Shown here in pieces: positions 48,182 through 57,675 of a DNA stretch of 64,000 nt (its first letter is position 1; every line of letters starts with the position of its first letter). The position numbers and the translations under genes are program-made. The DNA is taken from IMG/VR virus record IMGVR_UViG_3300009285_006704, positions 1 to 64,000 of that record, one strand, 5' to 3'. Under the pieces are notes generated by a model. The model made no database searches. It was given only the letters and a program-made list of their open reading frames with translations, and had not been told where the DNA came from. This DNA comes from a virus.

Positions 48182-50428
48182 ATGGCAACTAAATCTACCA
48201 TATCTCAAAATGCTGTTAAACTTCAAGAAGAATTAAATTCGGAATATCTAAACTCTATCAAACACGAAAAAGATTTACTAGAACTAGCTCGGAACAGGGG
48301 AAAAGCGCTTGTTGAAATTCTTACCTCGAAAGAGGAGCTTAATAAGCTTACAGAGCAGGAAATAGAGAAGAACAAGAAAGATTTAAAAACCCTGCAGGAA
48401 TCTATCCCTCTCTTAGAGAAGAAAATAAAGCTAATAGAGCAATCGAAAGAGTCTTATGGACAATTATTTGATCTCTTCTTGGATACAAACCGAGAGATGA
48501 CCCTTTTAGATAAAGTTATTGTTAAAACGTTTTCTTTGTTTACTCAGCCAGGAAAAAGAAAAGCTATAATTTCGGGAATCAACGAAATCTCCAAGGGCAT
48601 AAGCAATAAATTTGTAAGAGGGTTTCAAGAAGCAGTTATGGCGTCCGATGATGCTGCCGCTTCTATTGCGAAACTGACAGGCACAGGAAGAAAATTTATG
48701 CCTGTTATGAATGACGTTGTTCTAAAAGGTCAAGCTTGGGGTGTTGGCTTTGATCAAGCGGAATCTTCTATTAACGCTCTTTATTCTTCTATGGTGGACT
48801 TTAGAAAAGAAGGGGCTCAAATTCAGCAACAACTTATTATGTCCACGGGGAAGTTGGAATATTTGGGTATTTCTGCCGAAGAAAGTGCAGAATTTCTTAA
48901 TCTTGCGACAAAGGCATTAAATCAAACTTCCGAAGGCGCTCTCGAAATGCAAGAGAGCATGGTAAAAGCCGCTGTTTCCATGGGCCTTCCTCCGAAAGAA
49001 ATGATTTCTTCTTTCTCTCGCGCAGCTCCAATGGTTGCCAGTTACGGGAACAGAATGACGTCTGTGTTTAAAAACATGGCAATTCAGGCGAGGAATGCGG
49101 GAACTTCTGTTGAAGATCTGATGAGTGCTGCAAAGAAATTTGATACGTTTGAAGGGGCAGCAACGGCAGCGGGTAGATTAAATGCGATGTTGGGGCAAAA
49201 CCTTGTTAATAGTGTTGATTTGCTAACATTAGATTTAGATGAAAAACTTCCATATCTAATGTCGCAATTTGAAGCAACAGGGTTGGAGTTTTCGCAATTA
49301 ACTCGTCAAGAACAAGAAGCCATTGCTGGTATTTTGGAACTAGATACGGCGACAACAGCAAAGCTATTTAATGCCGGTTCTGCTGGTCTTGAAGAATATA
49401 ATGAACAACAGGCAGACATGAATAAATTGATTCAAGATGCTAGAACACTATCGGATAGACTTAAAAGCACTTTGGTTTCTTTGGGGAACACTATTCTTCC
49501 CCTAGTAGAAAAAATTTATCCCACTTTAGAGAAGATAGTTACAACGATACAAACACTTGTTTCTGAACATCCAGGAGGGTTGTTGGCCATTTTTGGTGTT
49601 GCAACTGCCATAAAGGGAGTCGGCTTTTTTGGAAGTTTATTTATTAATTTAAAAAGTATTGCTTCTGTTCTTGGGGGGGGCGGCGCTGCTACTGGCGGCA
49701 GTACGGTTGCTGGAGGGATGGCTAGCACCGGGGCTGCAGCTAAAGCGGCTGGTCCTAGTCTGTGGAGTATGGCGGGGGTTATTTTGGCAATTGGTGCGTC
49801 TGTGTGGATTGCTTCAAAAGGCATTTCGAATATTGCAGCTTCGTTTAAAGAATTAGACCCTGCTCAAATTTGGGGAGTTGTAGGAGCATTGGGAGCGTTT
49901 ACGGTAGGTACAGGAATTTTATTGTTTACTCTTGGCGCAATGGGGCCTGTTGGACTAGCGGCTATTGGCACATTGTTGGCTCTTTCTGTAACATTTGTTT
50001 CTTTTGGTGTTGCAGCAAAAGGTATTGGAGAAGCGGCGGAAGGGATCGGCATGATGGTTAATTCTTTAACCGGCTTTGCCGATATGGCCGGTGACAAGAT
50101 GTTAAAGTTTTTTGATTCTTTTTCAAATATGAATTGGTTTAATATTGGAGCGGGACTTCTTTCAACGGCTTCTGGTGTGTCTGCTTTGGCCTTGTCGTTG
50201 GCCGGGTTTGCCATGATAGGTGCTCCGGGTGCAGCTTTGTTGGGGGTTTTTGGCAAATCTATTTCTGGCCTTCGTTCTACTTCAAATAATTTTGATGGTG
50301 CGAAGAGAGGCGGAAGTGGGAAAGAGGTACATATTTCTCTCAATTTAGACGGCAAGGTATTTAAGAAGATTATTGTCGACACAATAAATGAAGAAATTAG
50401 AATAGACTCTAGGTCGGTTGCTTACTAA
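48182..50428 (+). CDS. Tail tape-measure protein
   Basis: 748 aa. Residues about 1-100 are a long coiled coil (EEELNKLTEQEIEKNKKDLKT region). The middle is helical with tail-length-type Gly/Ala pattern (TGRKFMPVMNDVVLKGQAWG). The C-terminal third has several hydrophobic segments (LLAIFGVATAIKGVGFFGSLF, SMAGVILAIGASVWIA, AFTVGTGILLFTLGAMGPVG) as in tape measures that insert into the host membrane. Position after the chaperone-like genes supports the call. Confidence 0.82.
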   Translation: MATKSTISQNAVKLQEELNSEYLNSIKHEKDLLELARNRGKALVEILTSKEELNKLTEQEIEKNKKDLKTLQESIPLLEKKIKLIEQSKESYGQLFDLFLDTNREMTLLDKVIVKTFSLFTQPGKRKAIISGINEISKGISNKFVRGFQEAVMASDDAAASIAKLTGTGRKFMPVMNDVVLKGQAWGVGFDQAESSINALYSSMVDFRKEGAQIQQQLIMSTGKLEYLGISAEESAEFLNLATKALNQTSEGALEMQESMVKAAVSMGLPPKEMISSFSRAAPMVASYGNRMTSVFKNMAIQARNAGTSVEDLMSAAKKFDTFEGAATAAGRLNAMLGQNLVNSVDLLTLDLDEKLPYLMSQFEATGLEFSQLTRQEQEAIAGILELDTATTAKLFNAGSAGLEEYNEQQADMNKLIQDARTLSDRLKSTLVSLGNTILPLVEKIYPTLEKIVTTIQTLVSEHPGGLLAIFGVATAIKGVGFFGSLFINLKSIASVLGGGGAATGGSTVAGGMASTGAAAKAAGPSLWSMAGVILAIGASVWIASKGISNIAASFKELDPAQIWGVVGALGAFTVGTGILLFTLGAMGPVGLAAIGTLLALSVTFVSFGVAAKGIGEAAEGIGMMVNSLTGFADMAGDKMLKFFDSFSNMNWFNIGAGLLSTASGVSALALSLAGFAMIGAPGAALLGVFGKSISGLRSTSNNFDGAKRGGSGKEVHISLNLDGKVFKKIIVDTINEEIRIDSRSVAY

Positions 50429-50441
50429 CGAGGGCTAATCG

Positions 50442-51269
50442 TTGACAGAGATAAAAAAAGACGAACAATACGGCGTATCTTCTGATGGAAGAAGTCTTAA
50501 GCTTACGGGGAATGACCAGATATCACTTCCCGAAGTAAAAGGAACGGATTTCCTTGAAAAGAGGAAAGGGTTAATTATCCAATTTCAGCATATTCCTTCG
50601 GGAGAAAGAGTAGATTTTAAAGCGTTTCTGACTGATTATCGCGATACACATACTGCTGAATGGGAAAAAAATAAGGTATATGGTCGTATGGATGCGATGA
50701 GCATATATAAAGGAACAGAACGAGCAGTTACAATTTCTTGGAATGTTCCTGCAGAAAGCGAAGAAGAAGCAAAATTAAATTTGTATAAAATTGGTGTTTT
50801 GAAAAGAATGGTTTATCCCGTTTATGAAGACGGACAGATTTCGGCACCTCCTCTGATGAAGGCGAAGTTTATTAACTTTTTGACAAACAACGAAGGGGAC
50901 ACCGGGGAAGAAAAAAATACAACTCTTATCCCAAGTGGTGTTGTATGTTATATTGACGGAGCAATAGATTATGCTCCCGTTGTAGACGATGGGTTTTTCT
51001 TTGGCACTCTTGACTCAGAGGCGTTCCCAAAGACGATTTCTGTTTCTGTAATGCTTTATATTCTTCATACACATCTTCCAGGATGGACAAAGAAATCTTC
51101 GAAAGATGGGGCTCTTGTGTTTTCGGATGATAAGGTTGGGAATCGGTATCCGTTTGGATACATTGTTCTTCCAGAGGAAAGAACAGATAATGAAAAGTTT
51201 TCAACAGATTCTTCTGTTGGGGATAGTGTGAAAGAATCTCAAGAAGATGTTGTGTTGGGGAAGAAATAA
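50442..51269 (+). CDS. Baseplate / tail-tube-initiator-like protein
   Basis: 275 aa from TTG 50442 behind GAGGG. QISLPEVKGTDFLEKRKGLIIQFQHIPSGERVDFKAFLTDY and DAMSIYKGTERAVTISWNVPAESEEEAKLNLYKIG are beta-rich and resemble the tube-like baseplate initiator proteins encoded after the tape measure. TTLIPSGVVCYIDGAIDYAPVVDDGFF follows. It probably caps the baseplate and starts tube polymerisation. The start codon is inside a chance TTGACA string. Confidence 0.65.
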   Translation: MTEIKKDEQYGVSSDGRSLKLTGNDQISLPEVKGTDFLEKRKGLIIQFQHIPSGERVDFKAFLTDYRDTHTAEWEKNKVYGRMDAMSIYKGTERAVTISWNVPAESEEEAKLNLYKIGVLKRMVYPVYEDGQISAPPLMKAKFINFLTNNEGDTGEEKNTTLIPSGVVCYIDGAIDYAPVVDDGFFFGTLDSEAFPKTISVSVMLYILHTHLPGWTKKSSKDGALVFSDDKVGNRYPFGYIVLPEERTDNEKFSTDSSVGDSVKESQEDVVLGKK

Positions 51270-52837
51270 TGAGATATGTAATTTTGGAAGAAGTTAAAGA
51301 TGTTCTTTTGCTTGAAGATAAAATTTCCTCTCTGAAAGAAAAGCTTCCCGAGCAAACAGAGCTAATCGACTTCTTTGCCTCGAAAGATCCGACGGGCAAA
51401 CAGAAGTATTTGGAATGGGCTTTAAAAAGAACTCTTCAAGGCAACGAGAGCAAAGAGCTTGTTGCGGACGCATTTCTTAAGTTCGATCAGATTGGTCCTC
51501 GGCTGGAAAAGAAAGACATTAATCAATACGAAACGGCTGAAAGAGTCTTCGACGCAATCAACTATTACGAAACCGTGCAACGGAGCGAGAGATCGAAGGG
51601 GAAAGAGAAGAAGAAAACCGCCTATAAAGCAGCCGAAAGTGGCGAAGGGGAACATTTCCAAACTCTTTATGAGGACGATGAATACATCATGATTCGTCTG
51701 CTGTCGAGGGAGGGCTCTTGTTATTGGGGTCGAGGAACCCCATGGTGTATTGCAGCCCAAGGACAGAACTATTTCTATCAATATACGATTAACGATGGGG
51801 TCGTCTTTTTTAACGTCATAAACAAGACAGTTCCTTTGGAAGACGTCATAAGTAACAGGTTTTCAAGAATTAACTTTGCTGTTGTCGACCAAGGGGACGG
51901 TATCGAAACAACCGTAACGACAGTAGAGAACGAATATCCTGGCGGCATATTTACGGGAAATCTTCTTCAAACCCCGAGAGAAGTAATAGAAGAGATCGGA
52001 GGTCAAGACCGATTTAACAAATATGTTTCCTTGATGCAGAAGAACATGAAGGAAGTAACATATGACGATTGGCTAAAGTTTGTTGCTGCGGCTTTCAATA
52101 GAGATGAAGCGGAAGCGTATAATGTCGACGAACTCCGAAAGCTAATGAAGATTGTTCGAGCCGGGTATAATCCTTCCATCGAAATGATGGCGGAGATGTC
52201 GGAGGGTGGTATCCCCGAAGAGTTTTTAAAATATGAAAAACAGATTCAACGGCAAGGTTTGCTAAACAACAAGCTAAAAGATGCGGTAAAACAAGAAGAA
52301 ACTCCCAACCTCGAATATGTAAAAGATTTAATTCGGAAGGGTGCGAACGTAAGAACAAGTAACAACCTTGCCATCCGATGGGCTTCGGCAAAAGGCCATG
52401 TTGAGGTCGTGAAGATTCTTCTTTCCGACAAAAGGGTTGATCCAACGGCCGATGACAACTATGCCTTCCAATGGGCTTCGGAATACGGCCAGGTTGAGGT
52501 CGTGAAGATTCTTCTTTCCGACAAGAGGGTTGATCCAACGGCCGGTAACAACCTTGCCATCCGAGTGGCTTCGGCAAACGGCCATGTTGAGGTCGTGAAG
52601 ATTCTTCTTTCCGACAAGAGGGTTGTTCCCTCGGCCGATGACAACGCTGCCATCCGATGGGCTTCGGCAAACGGCCATGTTGAGGTCGTGAAGATTCTTT
52701 ATCAACATAACCCCGACCACTATAATAAAGAAACACCAGGAATCGTCAGGAAATGGGATTTGGACAAGAAAGAAGAAATAAAAGAATCCTTTCTAAGAAG
52801 ATTAATCAAAGAATCGTATAAAGAGGTTGTTAAATAA
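51269..52837 (+). CDS. Tail-region protein with C-terminal ankyrin repeats
   Basis: 522 aa, start coupled to the previous stop. The N-terminal part (about 1-350) has a charged helical region and YIMIRLLSREGSCYWGRGTPWCIAAQG, a GTPWCIA motif seen in other phage proteins of unknown function. Residues about 360-480 are four ankyrin repeats (LAIRWASAKGHVEVVKILLS, FQWASEYGQVEVVKILLS and so on) nearly the same in DNA as those at 31.3 and 34.4 kb. Ankyrin repeats on a protein encoded among baseplate genes are unusual. It could be a virion-associated adaptor. Confidence 0.72.
   Translation: MRYVILEEVKDVLLLEDKISSLKEKLPEQTELIDFFASKDPTGKQKYLEWALKRTLQGNESKELVADAFLKFDQIGPRLEKKDINQYETAERVFDAINYYETVQRSERSKGKEKKKTAYKAAESGEGEHFQTLYEDDEYIMIRLLSREGSCYWGRGTPWCIAAQGQNYFYQYTINDGVVFFNVINKTVPLEDVISNRFSRINFAVVDQGDGIETTVTTVENEYPGGIFTGNLLQTPREVIEEIGGQDRFNKYVSLMQKNMKEVTYDDWLKFVAAAFNRDEAEAYNVDELRKLMKIVRAGYNPSIEMMAEMSEGGIPEEFLKYEKQIQRQGLLNNKLKDAVKQEETPNLEYVKDLIRKGANVRTSNNLAIRWASAKGHVEVVKILLSDKRVDPTADDNYAFQWASEYGQVEVVKILLSDKRVDPTAGNNLAIRVASANGHVEVVKILLSDKRVVPSADDNAAIRWASANGHVEVVKILYQHNPDHYNKETPGIVRKWDLDKKEEIKESFLRRLIKESYKEVVK
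52350..52700 (+). repeat. Ankyrin-coding 93-bp tandem DNA repeats, locus 3
   Basis: Four units, the longest array of the three. Unit sequence includes GGCCATGTTGAGGTCGTGAA and CTTTCCGACAAGAGGGTTGA; units are almost identical to those of locus 1, including silent sites, though 21 kb away and within a different gene. Confidence 0.85.
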
Positions 52838-53178
52838 TGCCCATCTCTCGTTATCGCAGGTTAAATCCTGTTATCAACAAAAATGAAATGTATGCTTCGG
52901 AGCTTAAGAAAAAGGGGCTTAAGCATATTTTACAATACAAAACTCTTCAACTGAAATATCCGACAAAAGAACAAATAAAAGAACTTGATGTTGTTAATCA
53001 TACATGGAGAGCCGGGGACAAGTATTATAAACTTGCATATAAACACTATGGAGATGTTACTTTATGGTGGTTGATTGCTTGGTTTAACCAAGTTCCAGTA
53101 GACTGCCAATTAACAATTGGACAAATAGTTTATATTCCTTTGCCGTTGGAAAAAGTTATGATGATGTTTGAGGGATAA
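52837..53178 (+). CDS. Baseplate wedge protein, T4 gp53-like with LysM-type domain
   Basis: 113 aa, coupled to the preceding stop. NHTWRAGDKYYKLAYKHYGDVTLWWLIAWFNQVP and DCQLTIGQIVYIPLPLEKV form the LysM-like motif of gp53-type baseplate wedge proteins (W..GD....A...YGD...WW.IA..N). In T4, gp53 joins neighbouring wedges. The short N-terminal arm is basic. Confidence 0.83.
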   Translation: MPISRYRRLNPVINKNEMYASELKKKGLKHILQYKTLQLKYPTKEQIKELDVVNHTWRAGDKYYKLAYKHYGDVTLWWLIAWFNQVPVDCQLTIGQIVYIPLPLEKVMMMFEG

Positions 53179-53180
53179 AG

Positions 53181-55478
53181 ATGGAAAGAAGAGTAGGTGA
53201 TCTTTATGACCCCAATGTCATAAAGCATTCGGACATTAGAGCGGCAGAAGCGACAATAGAACAAAGAAAAAAGCAGGAAGAGTCTTTTGATTCTGCTGTT
53301 AAAAAGATTCAAGAAGCTTTTTATCGTGGATTTAGAGAGCAGGAATATATTGCAGCCAACTTCGACAAGATAATTCAACAGCAAGAGACAAGGAATAAAT
53401 CAAAATCTCATTTATATCTCACCACAAATGAAAGCTCAGAAAGCTTTATATCCAAGCTTTTAAGAAGAGAAGGAGCAGAAGAAATATTAAACATGACTCC
53501 TGCTCAACAAAGCTGTTTGGTTCCAAAAATACGACTATATAAAGTATTTCTTTTGGAAGGTGGGAAAAAGAAAGAAGTTGAGTATACTTTCAAGAACTTT
53601 ATTGATACAAAGGACATAGAGAAGATATTTAAAGACAAGAAAGCAAGAGGAGGAGGAGCGGGTGTAGAATCTTTTAAATGGAGTTATGAGGGAACCGACC
53701 TTGCGACGTCGGATAGAAACATCTTGGCGTCATTAACAATATTATTTTCTTCTCTTGACGAGTTTTTCGAAGAGAGGACAATAGACGGAGAATATAAAAT
53801 TGGTTTTTCTGATTTTACTTGGTTTAAGCAAAGATCCTCAATGGGTTGGTTGGGGAATTATGGAATAAGTGCTAAGAACAATCCTCCATTTATAGTTAAG
53901 GCTCATGTTGGCTGGTCTTTTGACCAAAACAATCCCCTTTTGTCAAAGAAATTAAAAGATGCTTTGAATTCTCACAATATCGTCTTGCAGCTTTTTCCTG
54001 TGAATTATCAAACGGAGATTGCTCAAGCTGGTTATGTGAGAATGACTTTTGATTTTATTTCTTCTTTGGAAGGCTTGATGAATTCTGCCGATGCAGATAT
54101 TTTCTATTCCATCAAGGAGGCAGATAAGAAGTTTCAAAATTCGTTATTGAAGTTTGAAGCATATGAGTTGGACGACGAAGCAGAAAAAAAGGGCGTTGAT
54201 ATTAGAACTATAGAAAGGGATCTTGAGAAAAAGCGACAAGAAGAAATAAAAGAGCTAAGGCAACAGGAGATATATGCTGCATACAAGATTTTGTTGGAAA
54301 TGTTAAAATGCAACGATCAAATATATTCTCTTGAAGCGGAGCCTTTGGATGTATTGTATCATCTTGAGGTTGATTTAACACCGGAAGAAAAACAAGCATA
54401 TTTGGAGAAAATACCAAAAAATCAAAATTCCGATGCAAACGACCATGATGAACAGGCAAAAAAGATATTGCAAGGAAGCTCCCAATCTCCAGAGTTGTCT
54501 TACATTAATGGAAGATTTGATATTAAGTATTTCTTTTTTGGAGATCTTGTTGATGCTGCGATGAGGATCGTAGAGGGCAACAATCCCAAGATTCTTCAAG
54601 ATTTGAAGATTTTATTTGGGAATATAACGATAAAAGGCGACGGAGGAGAGTTAAAAAGTATTTCTATTGCCGATTTGCCGATATCTCTTAACAACTATTT
54701 GACTTGGTTTAAAGCAAACGTTATTAAGACCGGAGTTCCCTCTGTGTTCCTGAAGAACTTTATCTTTGGTCTTTTGCAGAGCCTGATTAGACCCAGCCTA
54801 CATCATCCAAAAGGGCTTTTGGGAAGATATCCTCAAAGCAAAAGAGTTTTGTTTTCTTCGACTGTTTTAACTTTTCCCAAGAAGAGAGATAAAAAAGTCA
54901 TATCTGAATCTAATCAACAAATATCTCCGGAGCAGGAATCGTGGTTTATTGTGTTTGCTATTGATTACGAGGGAGCACACTTTAAAAAGATTGATGTTGA
55001 AAAAGATCAGAAAAATGGAGTATATCATCTTTATGAGGGGAGAAATCGGGGCATAACAGAAGAAATAAAATATGCGCAAAGAAGCGACGAGGCGTTAAGA
55101 AGCGTTCGTATGGCAAAGATTAAAAAAGGCATTGAAAGCTCTGATGGTTTGATGTTGTTGGACGTTTTTGATGCTAACGTGGCGTTGATGGGGAATAACA
55201 TTTTTACCAACGGAAGTAAGATATTTCTTCATCCGTCTCCAATGCTTGCAAATGAAACAAACGCGAGAAGATTTGGATTGTTGGGGTATTATACTGTAAT
55301 TAAAACGGAGTGTGAGATTACTCCTAGTAGCTTTAAAACAAATTTGACATGTATGACGGAAATGGTAATTGGGTTCAATGTCGGGGAAGAAGAGGGAGCT
55401 GTAACTCCTAGAAGCCTAGACGACGGTAATGTTTCTTCTACTCAAAGTTATAGCTCTGTAGACGGAGTTGAAAAATAA
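53181..55478 (+). CDS. Large baseplate/tail structural protein
   Basis: 765 aa, starting 2 nt after the gp53-like gene. A Lys/Glu-rich N-terminus is followed by MTPAQQSCLVPKIRLYKVFLLEGGK, and FTWFKQRSSMGWLGNYGISAKNNPPF and a long internal coiled coil (ERDLEKKRQEEIKELRQQE). A C-terminal domain has SSDGLMLLDVFDANVALMGNNIF. It is the last-but-one large gene of the tail region, where baseplate hub or wedge subunits are expected. No specific T4 counterpart is recognised. Confidence 0.6.
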   Translation: MERRVGDLYDPNVIKHSDIRAAEATIEQRKKQEESFDSAVKKIQEAFYRGFREQEYIAANFDKIIQQQETRNKSKSHLYLTTNESSESFISKLLRREGAEEILNMTPAQQSCLVPKIRLYKVFLLEGGKKKEVEYTFKNFIDTKDIEKIFKDKKARGGGAGVESFKWSYEGTDLATSDRNILASLTILFSSLDEFFEERTIDGEYKIGFSDFTWFKQRSSMGWLGNYGISAKNNPPFIVKAHVGWSFDQNNPLLSKKLKDALNSHNIVLQLFPVNYQTEIAQAGYVRMTFDFISSLEGLMNSADADIFYSIKEADKKFQNSLLKFEAYELDDEAEKKGVDIRTIERDLEKKRQEEIKELRQQEIYAAYKILLEMLKCNDQIYSLEAEPLDVLYHLEVDLTPEEKQAYLEKIPKNQNSDANDHDEQAKKILQGSSQSPELSYINGRFDIKYFFFGDLVDAAMRIVEGNNPKILQDLKILFGNITIKGDGGELKSISIADLPISLNNYLTWFKANVIKTGVPSVFLKNFIFGLLQSLIRPSLHHPKGLLGRYPQSKRVLFSSTVLTFPKKRDKKVISESNQQISPEQESWFIVFAIDYEGAHFKKIDVEKDQKNGVYHLYEGRNRGITEEIKYAQRSDEALRSVRMAKIKKGIESSDGLMLLDVFDANVALMGNNIFTNGSKIFLHPSPMLANETNARRFGLLGYYTVIKTECEITPSSFKTNLTCMTEMVIGFNVGEEEGAVTPRSLDDGNVSSTQSYSSVDGVEK

Positions 55479-55479
55479 T

Positions 55480-56475
55480 ATGGTTGCAGATGGAAAAAAC
55501 TCCATGTCCACGAGAATTCTTTTTAACAAGAGAATAGAATATCTTTCTCTTTTTGACGAGAGACTTGAATTAAACGGATATTATATCGACTTCCTTTATC
55601 GGCATCAAGTTTATGGAAAGAGTTTTAATGGAGTTTCTATAATCCCTAAGAAAGATAAGTTTGATGTTTATTTAGACTCTGGGAAGAAGAAAGAAAGAGG
55701 AGTAAGTTTTGTTGTATCGGCTTACGAATCCTTTAAGAAAGAGTTTGTTAAAATGGCCGGATGCTTGGATAAAAGCGAATTCAAAGATATAAAAGTTGTC
55801 TCTGGTTATAAAAACCCCGAGCAAGAATACAAAAATTATTTTGCAAACTTGGTAGACAACTCTTTTAAGAATGGGTTCTTTAAAAAGAAGGATTTTCTTA
55901 ACTTCTCAAGACAGATAATAGCACTCTCAGAAAATACAAAACTACCATTTACGTTTACAGACTTTATTAATTCCAAGTATTGTGATCCTCTTTGCAGTGG
56001 ACTTGGAATAGAGGTAATGAAAAAGTCTCATTCAGACGATTACCCAAAAACTGTTTTAATGTCGGACGACAATTATCCCCTTTATCAGAGCTGTGCTGTC
56101 CGATTTGGGTTTGCTGTAGATAAAAACGCTCCATGGAGATTGATGTTTAATCTTTATTCTGATGCGGCAAAGCCTTTTATAGAAAAAACAGAGCAAAACT
56201 CGGTACTTGAAGAATATTTCGAAGACGCGAAATATAAAGACTTGGATTTGCTAAAAGAAGTTATTATTGCTTCTTATCGCAAATACGTTAATAAAAAGGA
56301 TGTTGACAAAGACGTTGGTTTTTGGTTTAATCTTTATCTTGGGTTAAAGCTGGAGTATTCGGATAAGGGGCTGTCTTTGGCCAAGAAAAAGAAGATTATT
56401 GAGAAATCTTGTGCTCTTTTAAAAGAACTTGACTTTGACCGTGCGATGCGATATCTTGAGGCCGAAACAAGATAA
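55480..56475 (+). CDS. Tail-region protein of unknown function
   Basis: 331 aa from ATG 55480; TTG 55468 behind CGGAG and ATG 55504 are alternatives. A beta-rich N-terminus (RIEYLSLFDERLELNGYYIDFLYRHQVYGKSF) precedes helical segments with PFTFTDFINSKYCDPLCSGLGIEV and NKKDVDKDVGFWFNLYLGLKL. It closes the virion block before the polymerase-like gene, so a structural or assembly role is likely but unproven. Confidence 0.6.
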   Translation: MVADGKNSMSTRILFNKRIEYLSLFDERLELNGYYIDFLYRHQVYGKSFNGVSIIPKKDKFDVYLDSGKKKERGVSFVVSAYESFKKEFVKMAGCLDKSEFKDIKVVSGYKNPEQEYKNYFANLVDNSFKNGFFKKKDFLNFSRQIIALSENTKLPFTFTDFINSKYCDPLCSGLGIEVMKKSHSDDYPKTVLMSDDNYPLYQSCAVRFGFAVDKNAPWRLMFNLYSDAAKPFIEKTEQNSVLEEYFEDAKYKDLDLLKEVIIASYRKYVNKKDVDKDVGFWFNLYLGLKLEYSDKGLSLAKKKKIIEKSCALLKELDFDRAMRYLEAETR

Positions 56476-56481
56476 GGCAGC

Positions 56482-57675
56482 ATGAATTTCATAGACGTTC
56501 TTTTTTCTTCTAAAAACGGTGAATCTGACGTTATTTACTGTGATGGTAGTATTAATGTATTATCTCTTTCAGAGTCCGGAAATCTTCCAGTCCCGAGTTT
56601 TTCTTGGTATCTATCGAGAGCCTTCCCTTGTGTTGACTCCGCCGCTTTGTACTGTTCCAATAAAAAGGTTGTCGACGTATGTTCGCAAAAGGAAAGGAGA
56701 GACTGGGAAAAGCTTTATGAAACATGGGCCGCATATCAGTGTGCAATTAAAACAGCTAAAGTAAAAGTAACTTCTAGGAATTTTGTTGATTTATTTTCTT
56801 TTGACTTCTTGCTTGAGTTTGCCGCCAAAAGAACTGAAATAACAAAAAAGATTATTGATTCGACCGAAAGGCCAAAGAATTATAATTTGCTTAAACAGGC
56901 GTCGTTTCTATTAGAGGACATAGCCTTTAAAAAACTTAACGTCTGTGCAGAAGCGGACGAAGACATAAAGAACGCTTTAAATAAAAGCCTACAGAGAATA
57001 GACTATAATCTTTTTGGTACTGTTACAGGGCGTCTGAGCGAGCGGCCGGGTTCTTTTCCGATACTTAGATTGCCCAAAAAAGAAAGACACATTCTTTGTC
57101 CCAACAATGATGTTTATGTCGAATTGGACATAAATGGAGCTGAAATAAGAACTATTTTACATTTGTTTGGGAAAGAACAACCTCAACACGATATCCACCA
57201 ATGGAATGCAGAAAACCTCTTTTGCGGTAAACTTTCCAGAGAAGAAGCAAAAAAGAAAGTTTTCTCTTGGCTGTATAACCCAGAAGATGCTTCCTTAAAG
57301 ATATTTGACAGAGAAGAACTAATAAAGAAGTATTGGGACGGGAAAAAGATTGAAACACCTTTGGGGCGAACTATAGAAATAGAGGATTTTCATTTTGTTT
57401 TTAATTATCTTATCCAAAGCACAACGAGTGATTTGTTTCTTGCGCAGGCACTAAAAGTTTGGGAATGTCTGAAAAAGAATAAGATGAGAAGCTATATCGC
57501 TTTCCTTATTCACGACTGTCTTGTATTAGATTTTGACAAGAATGAAAAACATAAAATAAGAGAGATAGAAGAAATTTTCTCTTCTACAGATTTTGGAAAG
57601 TATGTTATAAACCTCTCTATAGGGAAGAATTTTGGAGAGATGAGTAGGATTTTAGAACATGGTAAAAAAGTCTAG
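56482..57675 (+). CDS. Short family-A DNA polymerase-like protein
   Basis: 397 aa. Residues about 180-200 have FGTVTGRLSERPGSFPILRLP (family-A TGRLS motif). VYVELDINGAEIRTILHLFG is motif A (catalytic Asp). NYLIQSTTSDLFL lies at the motif B end, and AFLIHDCLVLDFD is motif C (His-Asp). The 3'-5' exonuclease domain is absent, and the fingers are reduced compared with about 600-residue T7-type polymerases; the usual motif-B Lys/Arg helix is hard to see. It may be a replicative polymerase part, a repair enzyme, or an accessory subunit completed elsewhere. Confidence 0.75.
   Translation: MNFIDVLFSSKNGESDVIYCDGSINVLSLSESGNLPVPSFSWYLSRAFPCVDSAALYCSNKKVVDVCSQKERRDWEKLYETWAAYQCAIKTAKVKVTSRNFVDLFSFDFLLEFAAKRTEITKKIIDSTERPKNYNLLKQASFLLEDIAFKKLNVCAEADEDIKNALNKSLQRIDYNLFGTVTGRLSERPGSFPILRLPKKERHILCPNNDVYVELDINGAEIRTILHLFGKEQPQHDIHQWNAENLFCGKLSREEAKKKVFSWLYNPEDASLKIFDREELIKKYWDGKKIETPLGRTIEIEDFHFVFNYLIQSTTSDLFLAQALKVWECLKKNKMRSYIAFLIHDCLVLDFDKNEKHKIREIEEIFSSTDFGKYVINLSIGKNFGEMSRILEHGKKV

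Noticed and set aside
50442-50470. Sigma-70 promoter at the TTGACA string
   Set aside because: The TTG is the start codon of the baseplate-like gene with a GAGGG site upstream, and no -10 box lies at the right distance.
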